Source of the DNA: Hoplostethus atlanticus
Lineage: Eukaryota > Chordata > Actinopteri > Trachichthyiformes > Trachichthyidae
DNA: 64,000 nucleotides
Assembly (NCBI GenBank): GCA_034670405.1
Contig: JAXDDX010000170.1
Location: 821,501-885,500, forward strand
Direction of reading: 5' to 3'
Shown one piece after another: positions 33,815 to 45,900 of this stretch (its first letter is position 1; each line of letters begins with the position of its first letter). Below the pieces are notes generated by a model. It had not been told where the DNA came from. It saw only the letters and a program-made list of their open reading frames with translations, and did no database searches. The position numbers were made by a program, and so were the translations under genes.

Positions 33815-33995
33815 CCCTAACCTCCAAGGATCATTAAGGATCCCAGCCACCTGGATAACAGACTCTTCTCTCTGCTGCGGTCGGGGAGGAAGTATCCACA
33901 AGGCAACTCAGAGAGGTTCTGGAAGAGCTTCTACCCCGAGGCCACCTGGATCCTGGATAACAACACTGCCTAGGCCTGCCACTCTCAACAGGATG
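33815..33995 (+). mobile_element. Rex/Babar-like LINE C-terminal fragment
   Basis: The + strand reads IKDPSHLDNRLFSLLRSGRK followed by ERFWKSFYPEATWILDNNTA. This is the kind of C-terminal peptide that follows the reverse transcriptase in Rex/Babar-type fish LINEs. A 3'-end-like AGTCTTTTATTGTCATATGT stretch follows at 34070. Confidence 0.65.
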
Positions 33996-34531
33996 CTACA
34001 GCAATGGTCTATGCACTAGTCACTCTGACATAAAACACTTTTCACTTTGGACTTATTCTGTGTAAGTTCAAGTCTTTTATTGTCATATGTACAGTATCAC
34101 TTACAGTCATACTGGACAATGAAATGTTTGGGGCGAGGCATGTTTCAACTGGGTAGGTATACATTAAATCACACATCTATATATAAAACACAAACAAAAC
34201 AATAATTAGACAATAAAGGGTGGATAAGCTAAAATAGAAATAGGAATAAAAAAGCAGGACCTTACAATATATATTATATTTATATACCATTTATATACTA
34301 TATATATTTATTGTAAAGAGAGCTGAAGATTAGGGAGGCAAAGGACGCACACAGGGAGAGGACTGAGAACCAACTCCAGAAGAACAGTGTGAAGGAGGTG
34401 TGGAGTGGTATGAAGAAGATGACAGACTTCAAACAACAACTCCCTGCACCCCTTCACCGAGAGCAAACGAGTTAAACCAGTTCTTTAATAGGTTTGACTC
34501 AGCGACGCCCAGCCAGGCACAAAGCCACCCC

Positions 34532-35550
34532 TACATTACATTACATTACAGTCATTTAGAAGATGCTTTTATCCAAAGCGACTTACAATAAGTGCATTCA
34601 ACATAGGTAGGCAAGAGAACTACTAGTCACCAGAAATTGTAAGTACATTTCCTTCCTAAACAAGCATTTAAGAGCATAACTAGTGCTGAGGTAAAAGTGC
34701 AATACATTAGCTACCTACTTTTTAATTAAACAAATGAGACAAAAAAGTAAATCTAATAAACAAGAGCTCAGACAAATAGGCAAGTGCTAAGAGGAAGGGT
34801 CAGGGTAGTGTTTCTAGAAGAGGAAGGGTCAGGGTAGTGTTTCTTGAAGAGGAAGGGTCAGGGTAGTGTTTCTAGAAGAGGAAGGGTCAGGGTAGTGTTT
34901 CTTGAAGAGGAAGGGTCAGGGTAGTGTTTCTAGAAGAGGAAGGGTCAGGGTAGTGTTTCTAGAAAAGGAAGGGTCAGGGTAGTGTTTCTAGAAGAGGTGG
35001 GTTTTCAGCCTGGTGAAAGATGGGCAGCGACTCTGCTGTCCTGACATCAGTGGGGAGTTCATTCCACCACTGTGGGGCCAGAACAGAGAAGAGCTGTGAC
35101 CGTGTAGATCGGCCGCAGGGGCCTCTGAGCAACGGGGCAACCAGTCGCCTCGAGGCAGCAGAGCGAAGTGGTTGGGCGGGGGTGTAAGGCTTGACCATAG
35201 CCTGGAGGTAGGAAGGAGCTCTTCCTTTCACTGCCCTATAGGCTAGCACCAGGGTCTTGAACTGGATGAGCTGCTACAGGGAGCCAGTGTAGAGAACGGA
35301 GAAGGGTAGTTGTATGGGAGAACTTGGGGCGGTTGAACACCAGACAGCTGCAGCTTTCTGAACAAGCTCCAGAGGTCTGATGGCAGATGCCGGGGCAGCA
35401 AGGAGGGAGTTGCAGTAGTCCAGGTGAGAGATGACAAGAGCCTGGATGAGCACCTGCGCTGCCTTGTCAGTGAGGAAGGGGAGAATCCTCCTGATGTTGT
35501 AGAGGAGGAATCTACAGGAGCGTGTCACTGACCTCCACCAGGTCAAGCCT
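34532..35550 (-). mobile_element. LINE 3' end with TAATG tail and expanded 29-bp repeat
   Basis: From 35546 downward on the minus strand: VTRSCRFLLYNIRRILPFLT, ALVISHLDYCNSLLA, LELVQKAAAVW, LAYRAVKGRAPSYLQAMVKP, then GRSTRSQLFSVLAPQWWNEL, a 3' UTR and a CATTACATTACATTA (+) tail. It is a longer copy of the family at 27673-28226. The region just after the coding end has expanded into a tandem repeat (34795-34998). Confidence 0.88.
34795..34998. repeat. 29-bp tandem repeat within the LINE 3' region
   Basis: The unit GAGGAAGGGTCAGGGTAGTG then TTTCTAGAA is repeated about seven times. In the related copy at 28040-28075 the corresponding sequence occurs once, so the array arose by local expansion. 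Confidence 0.93.
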
Positions 35551-36257
35551 TCTACAACTCCCCCCTCCTTCCCCCAGCCTGAGGCTCACACTTCTGCTAA
35601 CACCTCTGCACATCAGCCATCAGCCGCAGCCATGCAGGTAGACCATGCCATGACACACTGGATCACGGACTACCTCACCGGCAGGCCACAGTTTGTTCGC
35701 CTACAGAGCAGCCTATCGGATACGCTGGTGAGCAACACAGGTGACCCCAGGGAATGGAATGGTCGTCATTCTTGTTCACCCTCTACACTTCAGGCTTTAG
35801 ATTCAACCCTGGGTCTACTCATCTCCAGAAGTTCTCTGATGATTCATCCATTGTGGGTTGCATCAACGAGGACAATGAGGATGAGTACAGGAGAGGTTCG
35901 TTGGATGGTGCAACAACAACCACCTTAAGCGCAATGTCAGTAAGACAAGAGAGCTTGTGGTGGACTTCCGTCAGAACAAGAAGCGCCCACCACCTGTTAT
36001 CCTCCTGGGTAAGGAGGTGGAGATGGTGGAATCACACAAGTCCCTGGGGGTGCACCTCAACAATAAACTGGACTGGTCAGACAACACTGATGCCCTCTAC
36101 AGGAAAGGTCAGAGCAGACTGTACTTCCTGAGGAGGCTCAGATCATTCAATGTGTGCAACAGGCTGCTCCATGTTCTACCAGACTGTGGTGGCCAGTACA
36201 CCCTTCTTTGCTGTGGTATGTTGGGGAGGTGGCATCAAGGCAAAGGATGCCAACAAG

Positions 36258-37425
36258 CAGAGTCAGCCCGCCCTATACGCTCACTACGCAAGTTGCGTAG
36301 GGCCCCGCAAATTATGCAAGGGCCCCGCCTCCCTCTCGTGTCAAAGCGGTTGTCAATGTTTACAACTTCGATGAGAGGATGAAGTGGAACTATCCTTCTG
36401 GGCATGAAAAAAGAAAAAAAAAACACCAGTGACAGTGAATTGCTGGAACAGCAATCAGGTAAACGTGTTCTCTCCTCTCCAAGTTTGATGTCAGCAAATA
36501 ACAGTAACGTTAAGTTGATGTGCTAGCTTGCAGTGCATCTCTCTCTAGTCAGTCTGTCTTACTAACCTAGTTGGGCAGTGCATCTCTCTCTAGTCAGTCT
36601 GTCTTGCTAACCTAGCTTGCAGTGCATCTCTTGGTCTGTCTGTGTCTTGCTTGCTTGCCAGCCACTTCCAGGGCTGTTCTGTGACTTTGTGCCTGACTAA
36701 AGTGAAAGTGAAATACAACTATTTATTACGTTTGATAAACGCCAACAGGCAATGGTGTTTATAAACTGCAGCTCGGAAAAGATAACCGCGTCGTGCGTGA
36801 ACGTGCATGAACATGCGTTCAAATGCGCGTGCACGAAATGAAACAGCTTTCCAGCAGCAACCTCTGTGGGGACCAGTCCAGAATATATGGGCGTGATGGC
36901 ACTCCTCATAGGCGCACATAATTTTAAAATGAGACAATGATGATCTAGTCTCTCAGTCAGGTTTAGTTACAACTCTGGACTAATGCAAGATGGAAAACAA
37001 TGGATTGACATTGACTATTGATTAAATATTGAATTTAAACTGTTGATTAGCTGGGCATACTGGCAATATGGATGCACATCGTATAAATAGTATTTTATAT
37101 CTGAAAATGTATAAAAGGAAATCTGGGGGAGCCAGTTTGAATGGGCCTGATGCAGCTGATAAAATTAATAATAGTATTGTTATATTCTATTCAATAAATA
37201 TTGTTTGTTTATACCTCATTCTGTTCTGTATAGGTCTACTTATTCTTAGACCAACCGATGGAGCAAACTGTTTTTAAGGAGGGAGGGAGGATTGTAGTGG
37301 GAGCACTGGGGTGTCAGGTGTGACTGTGTGGCAATGGCAAATGGTTTACATGGCTCACAGGTCAGGTAGGAGGCCCCCTTAGCAGAATTTTGCTTAGGGC
37401 CCCAGGGAGGTCAGGACCGGCTCTG
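36258..37425. mobile_element. hAT element, 1168 bp, exact 8-bp duplication
   Basis: The ends are CAGAGTCAGCCCGCCC and GTCAGGACCGGCTCTG (imperfectly inverted). The exact 8-bp direct repeat CCAACAAG occurs at 36250-36257 and 37426-37433. Removing the element restores the LINE frame around GCCAACAAG. Subterminal GGGCCCC motifs are present on both sides. Confidence 0.92.
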
Positions 37426-37764
37426 CCAACAAGATCAACAAACTGGTCAAGAAAGCTGGCTCAGTTGTGGGAGAGAGCCTGGACAGTCTGGAGGATGAGG
37501 TCTAAAATCAGATCCATCTTGGAGAACCCATCCCACCCCCTCTATGATGAGATGAATGGGCTGAGAAGCTCCTTCAGCCACCGTCTCATATATATTCTTG
37601 TATATATATTTCATAATGTTCATTTCTATATATTATTATTGTTTTGCTATCCTTTCATATTTTTTATCAGCACAATCTAAGGTGTATGTGTCAAAGAATT
37701 TCACTGTACATTGTGCATTATATGATGACCACACGTGACAAATAAACTTTGATTTGATTGATTT

Positions 37765-38003
37765 TTACACATATTATGGTATTTTTTAACATTATTATGA
37801 CATGAAACACATCTGAGTTCTCACTTATTGGATTGGATGATTAAATACAAATTATTTGGATGAAATCCACGTTTAAACCTTTAAAACTCAGTTGTTATTC
37901 TTTTATTTTGAAGGCTAAAGGCCGAAACCGGAAGTCTTGTTTTTTTTGACGTTCTGGTCAGATAACATATCTGGCTGGCGGAATACAGTATAGCTTGGTC
38001 ATT
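37765..38003. promoter_or_regulatory. gon4l: Probable gon4l promoter region
   Basis: This is the last unique stretch before the leader exon. It contains CCGGAAGT (an ETS-type site, found in many housekeeping promoters) at about 37928 and GACGTT nearby. No TATA box is evident. The role is inferred from position. Confidence 0.35.
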
Positions 38004-38042
38004 TAGCCGGGCTAGCTAATGTCTACCAGAACTAGTGTAAGG
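37950..38042 (+). other. gon4l: Probable gon4l leader exon (copy 1)
   Basis: The sequence GTCTACCAGAACTAGTGTAA followed by GG ends at a strong donor, GTAAGTTAGC, at 38043. The first coding exon at 39745 has an acceptor, so an upstream non-coding exon is needed. The exact 5' end is unknown. Confidence 0.4.
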
Positions 38043-39131
38043 GTAAGTTAGCATTTCACTACTACAATACGTTTCTTGAATATATGCAACAGAAATTAAG
38101 ATATTGAGTGCCGGTTTCTAGTGATGGCGAGATGAAGCTTCTCGAAGCATTGAAGCATTCCAGCCAAATGGGTTGAAAATGGGTTCATTTCTCGAGGCTT
38201 CAAGTGCACACTACGGCCACCTGCTGGTCTAAAGAAATTAGAGCAGGTAAGACTGGCAGCACAGCGATGTGTGCAAAGCATGGGCCACTAAAGGCCAATG
38301 AATTAAACCGCTGATGTAATCAACTTAAAAAAAAAATGAAATTACTGCATAATATATATATATTCATATTATGCTATAAACCATAAATGAACAAAAATCA
38401 TCGGTTCAATAATGCCCTAGAAATGTCTCCACGCGCTGTGTAACTTCATTTAGTTTGGTGGCAAAGTGTGCTGTACCGCTCATAGCGCGCTTCAGTAGAC
38501 ATGGCAATCATGGGTTCAAATCTGGCATGTGAATAAAATGTTACTTATTTATGATGCAGCATATCATTATATGGCTTGTTATTATAATGCTATGATTAGT
38601 AAAGGGACAAATGTACCAGTTGTATAGTCCATTAGTGTAATTATCAGTACGATAAGATTTAAATATAGCTACAGAAGGACAAGGCAACCCACGAATTATG
38701 GGGGCACTTTCTTTACTTATATCCGTGATTCAAAACTGCCCGCCAAACCCGAATCCATTCCTGAAGCACGTACGTGAATGAGGCTTCAAACGACATCGAT
38801 GACGTAATGACGTTAAACGATACACGCCTCGATACATAGGTTCACGAGAAACTGCCCTACGTTCTCGATACGCACTTCGAAGTCCCGGTATCAAGCGTAA
38901 CATCACTACCGGTTTCTCCACAAGGATCATTTAAGTTTCATCGTAGCATAGTTAACCACAGCGCGGTAGCATTGGCAGCTACGGTTAGCTAGCTAACAAC
39001 AACAACAACTACCCCTCCAGAGAAAGTAGCTAACGTTAGCCAGTAGGCTTCAGCCTTGTTGGAAATACGCCAAACGATAAATTTAACTACGTTAACGGTT
39101 ACATATTAGCATTATATTGACTTAAATTGCT
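38004..39131. repeat. Tandem duplication, copy 1 (330 bp plus hAT insert)
   Basis: Without its 798-bp insertion (element plus one duplicated target), this copy is 330 bp and nearly identical to copy 2. It begins TAGCCGGGCTAGCTAATG and ends TATTGACTTAAATTGCT. Confidence 0.92.
38119..38908. mobile_element. hAT MITE, 790 bp, in copy 1 of the duplication
   Basis: The ends are TAGTGATGGCGAG and GCGTAACATCACTA (inverted). The exact 8-bp direct repeat CCGGTTTC occurs at 38111-38118 and 38909-38916. The empty site is present in copy 2 of the duplication (CCAGTTTC near 39247). No transposase frame is present; the interior has TTCTCGAAGC and GCTTC motifs. Confidence 0.95.
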
Positions 39132-39139
39132 AACTTAAA

Positions 39140-39469
39140 TAGCCGGGCTAGCTAATGTCTACCAGAACTAGTGTAAGGGTAAGTTAGCATTTCACTACTA
39201 CAATACGTTTCTTGAATATATGCAACAGAAATTAAGATATTGAGTGCCAGTTTCTCCACAAGGATCATTTAAGTTTCATCGTAGCATAGTTAACCACAGC
39301 GCGGTAGCATTGGCAGCTACGGTTAGCTAGCTAACAACAACAACAACTACCCCTCCAGAGAAAGTAGCTAACGTTAGCCAGTAGGCTTCAGCCTTGTTGG
39401 AAATACGCCAAACGATAAATTTAACTACGTTAACGGTTACATATTAGCATTATATTGACTTAAATTGCT
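39140..39469. repeat. Tandem duplication, copy 2 (330 bp)
   Basis: This uninterrupted second copy repeats the leader-exon donor (ends at 39178, then GTAAGTTAGC) and the GTAGCTAACGTTAGCC block. Eight bases (39132-39139) separate it from copy 1. It differs from copy 1 at very few positions. Confidence 0.93.
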
Positions 39470-39659
39470 GATATTCTCCCGAGGCTATGTGGTAACTGAG
39501 CTGGATTAAGAACATTATTAAGTGACTAGCTCATTATCGGCTATCATTAGTCGTCTACGGCTAACGATAGTTATGTTATCTAAACTCAAGGTCTTGAATA
39601 CAGTTAAATTAAGAATTTCAAGTCTTGAATTCAGATTTAGAGGTCAGCCCAGTCCTGAC

Positions 39660-39705
39660 CTCGCGCACGCACTCTCACACACACACACACACACACACAC
39701 TTGCC
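39660..39705. repeat. (CA)n microsatellite
   Basis: A run of ACACAC follows CTCTCACAC, just before the acceptor of the first gon4l coding exon. Confidence 0.9.
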
Positions 39706-39744
39706 TATTTGACAAACTGCACTGTTCCTCCTGTCTGTACACAG

Positions 39745-39940
39745 CATCAAGAGAAGCGAGGCCTGGAGGCAGGAGACATTTGTCACCTTGAATCCAAAGC
39801 TTTGAAGAGAGATGATATGGTGTGTATCCCCAGACTGGACAGCAGGACACCATCAGTGTTCACACCAAGCAAAGGAAAAGGCTCTAAGAATGGACAGGAA
39901 CAGCATTGTCCCAACTTGAAGCAGAGCTCTGCTGTCTCAG
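39745..39940 (+). CDS. gon4l: gon4l exon with start codon (coding from 39817)
   Basis: Acceptor CTGTCTGTACACAG, donor TCTCAG before GTACTG. The frame is open from the exon start; the ATG at 39817 ([20 protein letters not shown]) is the first methionine in this frame. An out-of-frame ATG lies at 39813. It encodes residues 1-41, phase 1 out. Confidence 0.8.
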
Positions 39941-42900
39941 GTACTGCTAACAGAGAATGAAAAGGGAGTTTGTAATTGTAAACTCATGCATGGAGGTCAT
40001 GACCTAGAGGAGGGATAGTCAACATCTTTATAAGAAGATGGCTTTATGGACTTGAACTGAAGCATGATAGCAATATGTTTTTAGAACACAATAAGGTGTG
40101 TGTATATATCACTCCCTCTCTTTCTTGATACCGGAGCATCTTAATTTATAGGTCGTGATTTATCAGAGAGTTTCTCTGATGGTACACCATGTAGCTGACA
40201 TGTTTAATTGGACGTGATGGTACACTATGTAGCTGACATGTTTAATTGGACTTGATGGTACACTATGTAGCTGACATGTTTAATTGGACTTGATGGTACA
40301 CTATGTAGCTGACATGTTTAATTGGACTTGATTGTACAGTATGTAGCTGACATGTTTAATTGGACTTGATGGTACAGTATGTAGCAGACATGTTTAATTG
40401 GACTTGATTGTACAATATGTAGCTGACATGTTTAATTGGATTTGATGGTACAGTATGTAGCTGACATGTTTAATTGGACTTGATTGTACAGTATGTAGCT
40501 GATGTGATGTACGAGACCTCGAAAGAGGAGGAGGAGCCAGGTACAGCTTGTACAGCACATTTCTCCCTTCCTCTTTTCTAACTTGAAGTCATTACCATCC
40601 TGTGGTCAGGTGGACAAAGGATCGGTGAGGAAGTGGTTCCCAGAAGGTTGAGGGTGGAGGTTTCCATCCTGGAGACCAGTGAGTCCAGTGATGATGAACT
40701 TGGACAGCTGGACATTGACCTGGACAGGAAGTCCAAGGAGCACAACCTGACATCCAGCAATGTCCGCACCATCCTCCATGTGAGTATCAGATCCACTTTA
40801 CTTTAGCTGGCAGTCTCTTCCAGAGCAGGGAGGGCTCAAGAGCAGTGGTTCTCAATCCTGTTCCTCAGGCCCAGAGTCCTGCAGGTTTTCTACCCTTCCA
40901 GGTAGTTAATTGCATTCACTAGATCCCAGATCAGACTCTGATTAGATGGCTGGCATGAAAACCAGCAGGGCTGGTACTCAAAGGATTTAAATCGTTGAAC
41001 AGGCAAACATTCTCCAGTATACAGCAACAGTGATTTGACCAGTGTACTGAGGGAGCTTGACAGAGGGATCAAAAATGTTGTCCAGGTTTGAACTAAAGCA
41101 CAATAATGACATTTGACGCTGTTTCACCCTTTTTTAGGAAAAGTATATTTCTATTGTATTTCTATTTTCCAAAAATAACCATGTTGATATTAAAGAAAAC
41201 AACTGATCTAAAAATGTACTATTTTGGAAGCAACTTAAATGAGCTGATAACTTCAAGAATAATTCATAATGAGGTTTACATTCATGCCGTCACATCTTTA
41301 AAATGGTGGAATGAACCTTCTTTCCTCAGGAGGTTATTACCCATGAACATGTGGTGGCCATGATGAAAGCTGCCATCAAGGAGACCCAGGATCTGCCCAT
41401 GTTTGTGAGTGTTGTGCATTTATGAAGACTACATCCATATGAATGTAGAAATCCAACAGTTTGTGTCTCTAGTGTTTGTGGTGTTTGTGCTTGACTCCCT
41501 GGTCTTCACCAGGAACACAAGATGACCCGGTCCAGACTGAAACAGGTGGTGGCGCAGGGAGAGGTAAAATAGCCTTCCTTATATTCCTAATATGTGACCC
41601 AGATATGAAAATGTGTCTCTGTGACTAATGTAACTAACTTTTCTCTACCTCTTTTTCTGGATCCAGTCAGCTAACTGGAAGGTATCACCTGTGAAAGGAG
41701 CCATGGCAAAGGTATAGTGTCACTGTTAAGTTAGGAAGACAGGTTGTGACTGTAATGTTCTTGTGGCTGAGAGGAAGACAGGTTTCTTCCTGTCACTGTA
41801 ATGTTCTTGTGGCTGAGAGGAAGACAGGTTTCTTCCTGTCACTGTAATGTTCTTGTGGCTGAGAGGAAGACAGGTTTCTTCTTGTCACTGTAACGTTCTT
41901 GTGGCTGAGAGGAAGACAGGTTTCTTCTTGTCACTAACTTCTCTGTCTGTCCTCTAGCCTCCTCAGTTTGTTGACATCGTCCTGGAAGAGGAGGAGGACT
42001 CGTCAGATGAAGAGTACTGTCCTGATGAGGATGAAGAGGATGAGACGGCCGAGGAGGTAAGGAAGGACTTAAAGTTAGGTGACAGACGATGAATGACCTT
42101 TGACCTTTTATTTCTCTGTTTAATCTATTCAAGTAATGATAAAAAAAATGTACTTAAGCACGTGTGTGGAACATTAAAATATATGGGAAACACTGAAGGC
42201 AAGTTCATTATGTTGATGCTGTGGAACTGAAGGGCAGAAATTCATCAATTCATACTGGTGTCACTGGGTTAGGGTCACTGGTCTCACTGGGTTAGGATTA
42301 CTGGTGTCACCGGGTTGGTCTCACTGGGTTAGGGTTACTGGTGTCACTGGGTTAGGATTACTGGTGTCACTGGGTTAGGATTACTGGTCTCACTAGGTTA
42401 GGATTACTGGTCTCACTGGGTTAGGATTACTGGTCTCACTGGGTTAGGGTTACTGGTGTCACTGGGTTAGGGTCACTGGTGTCACTGAGTTAGGGTTACT
42501 GGTCTCACTGGGTAAGGGCTACTGGTGTCACTGGGTTAGCATTACTGGTGTCACTGGGTTAGGGTCAGTGGTGTCACTGGGTTAGGGTCACTGGTGTCAC
42601 TGGGTTAGGGTCAGTGGTGTCACTGGGTTAGGGTCAGTGGTGTCACTCGGTTAGGGTTACTGGTGTCACTGGGTTGGTCTCACTGGGTTAGGGTTACTGG
42701 TGTCACTGGGTTAGGGTTACTGGTGTCACTGGGTTGGTCTCACTGGGTTAGGGTTACTGGTGTCACTGGGTTAGGGTCACTGGTGTCACTGGGTTAGGGT
42801 CACTGGTGTCACTGGGTTAGGGTCACTGGTGTCACTGGGTTAGGGTCACTGGTGTCACTGGGTTAGGGTTACTGGTGTCACTGTAAAGTTAGTCAGGACC

Positions 42901-45900
42901 TGAAGGACATAAATTCACCAACAGAGAAACAAATGAAACTTTCTCCGGTTTCGCTCATTAAATTAGATAGTTTCATCTGGTAGCAGCATTGGCACCACTG
43001 TAGTACAGTTTAGACTGTAGTACATGTTACACGGTAGTACATGTTACACTGTACAGGTTACACTAGTATAGTTACTGTAGTACAGGTTACACTGTAGTAC
43101 AGATTACAGGTTAAACTGTGTAGTTTTGGTTAAACTGTATATTGTAGCTACCAATTTTAAACGTTACCTCTGTCAATTCTGAACTACCAATTCATTGAAA
43201 TGTCAAAACCTAAATCTTTCCTGTGTGTAGACATTCCTAAGCGATGTGGACAGCATGGGTTCATCTCCCAGAATGCCCTTGGGCTCCCAGCCCAGACACC
43301 CGGCTGACAAGAGGAAGGAAAACCCCTCCCAGGTACCCTGACCTCCCAACCATCTGACCTCTCTGACCTCCCGTCCCTCTGACCTCTGACCTCCCAACCC
43401 AATGAACTCCGATCCTGATCGGGACAGTAATTTTATTGATTTAGGCTGTAATGTTATTGATTTAGACAGGAATGTTATTGATGTGTGACCTCTGACCTGT
43501 TGTTTAGAGAGCCACATGTCCCAGACACCTCAGGGTGGAGGCTGTCCCCATGGCCTCCTCCTGTGCTGCTCAACACCCCCTCACAGTTCCTACCGACTCC
43601 GCCTTCCTGGAGAGGCTGCATGCTGTGGAAGAGGAGTTGGCCTCCAACCCCACCCGCCACTCCTACCAGGTAAACACCTCCTCCCTTACCACCTCCTCTC
43701 TTATCAGGTAAACAACACCTCCTTCCTAACTTCCTCCTCTTCTACCAGGTAAACTCCTCCTTCTCCCTAACCTCCTCCTCCTCCTCTCCTACCAGGCAGG
43801 TAAACACCTCTTTCTTCTCCCTAACCTCCTCCTCCTCCCTAACCACCTCCTCCCTGACCAGGTAAACAGACCTCTCAGAGGTTGTAGTAGTCTGGGTTAG
43901 GGTTAGTGCCTAACCCAGGTTGTTTACCAGCGTTTGATCTTCAAACCTTGCAGCTGCTTGAATGTGGCCATGCAGACTAACCCTTTACTGATTCATGCCT
44001 TTGGATTTAACTGATCGTAGCCAGACTCTGGGCCAGAAATACTGAGATCAGCTTTGCCCCAGTACCTAAAAAATGAACTGATAGCTGATGGAACAAAACT
44101 AACCTGAGCGCTAAGATGTTTTCTGTAAACTGGGCACTGCTATTGGTCTGACTGTCTGATGACTGAACCATTGACTGCTGGACTATTATTTTTATTTTTA
44201 GTTTGACTACTGGACTATTAATTTATGTACAGGACTATTCGTCAACTATATGACACCTGGACTATTAATCTTTCTGTCTCTCACAGCCTCTGAATGGAGA
44301 AGGGGATGATGAAGACGCCAGTGGTCTGGCATACCGTACACGCTCCAAGCGTCCGCTGGTTGATGTTCCTCTGGGCCAGCTGGAGGCGGAGCTACTGGCC
44401 CCTGACATCACAGACGACATGTATGATCAATGCGTCGTCCTGAAGCAGGACCGACACTGGACCCAGTGGCTGCAGGGCCTCATGACCTCAGACAATGAAG
44501 GTCAGGGTTATGTCTATTGTCTTGATACTCAGTTTGGTCAGGTAGTTATCTATTCTATTTTTTTATATTTTATTTTTTTTAATTCTTTTTTTATTGAACA
44601 TCAAAAAAATACAATTATCATCTGTTATACAGTAAATGTGTTTTCATGCGCCATACAAAGTGTTATGCCAAATATAAGTATATGAAAATTGAGTGAATAT
44701 AATCAAAAGTACAAATAATAAATACATAAAAATGCACTCCCCTTTTTTTTGTTATAAGATTTAAAATCTCCATCACCGTAAAGTAAAAGAAAATAATAAA
44801 TCAATAAATCAATAATAATAATAATAGTAATAATAAAAACCAATAAATAAATAAAATTATACAAAACTCAGGAGGAGGGAGTGAGATAAAAGATACTGAT
44901 CATTTCCAGGATACTGTACATATACCAACATAGGCCTATATATACATACGCCTCCGTACAGGCCTGTCCCTCCTCCTCATTTTTACCCTTATACAGTATG
45001 TATTTATACATATCCACTTGTACCTGTGTACACCTTTAAATTTATATACATACACTTACACATTTATCCAACCATACACTTCCAATCTGTCTTTATGATT
45101 AAATTAAAGAAAATATAAAATAAATGAACTTTTCAAAGTCTGTAGCGATGGACCAAGGGATCCTACAATTTTTGCACTCTATCAAATAAAGTCTGACCTA
45201 ATTGGCATTATGTATTCAATCCAATTTTCCCAAATTCTTTTAAATTCGTCCAGTTCCAGTCTGGTAGAGAAAGTCAATTTCTCCATCACATATATACCAT
45301 GTATTACATCAAACCAATTCTCAACCTTAGGTACCTCTGTCTTCAACCATTTTCTGGTAATCGCTTTTTTACTTGCAATTATCCTAAACATATGTTTGTC
45401 TCCAAATCTAGTAAGTCCTATGTTTAATTTCCCCAAATATAACACCTCAAATGTAAGTGGAAGATCTACCTTCATTATTTTATCCATGCATTTCTTTAGC
45501 TCCTGCCAGTAACAGCTAAGGGGCAACCCCAAAATACATGGAAATGATCGGCTTTAGTTTCTCCGCATAACCTCCAACACCTTGTATCTTGATATTTTTT
45601 CTGTGCCGGTGTTATAAAATATCTTGTGATGTTTTTCCATCCGTATTCCCTCCAAGATAAGGAGCAAGTCGTTTTCCACTGCTGCTCATTAATCTCTTCC
45701 CATTCGTCTACTGATAACACAATATTTGCCTCTTTCTCCCATTTCTCTTTTATATATACCGTATCATTTCCTTTTAAATTTTCCACTCCTGTATATAATT
45801 TTGAAATTTGCTTTCTACCCGAATTTGATTCATATGCTGAGGTGAACATGTTAATAATTCCTAATTCCAACCCATCTAGATTCTCCCTTCTCATTGTTTG

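Larger units (their letters stand above)
34310..37760 (+). mobile_element. Rex/Babar-like LINE, interrupted twice
   Basis: The 5' part at 34320-34520 reads REAKDAHRERTENQLQKNSV then KEVWSGMKKMTDFKQQ. RT pieces follow at 35632-36240: DHAMTHWITDYLTGRPQFVR, VDFRQNKKRPPPVILLGKEV, KSLGVHLNNKLDWSDNTDAL and GQSRLYFLRRLRSFNV. After a hAT it resumes at 37434 (NKLVKKAGSVVGESLDSLED-like) and ends in TTTCACTGTACATTG and AATAAACTTTGATTTGATTG. It is interrupted by another LINE (34532-35550, minus) and a hAT (36258-37425). Family assignment is from protein resemblance only. Confidence 0.8.

Noticed and set aside
42235-42895. Possible CRISPR-like array of regular repeats
   Set aside because: The repeats are contiguous without unique spacers and lie in a vertebrate intron; it is a minisatellite.
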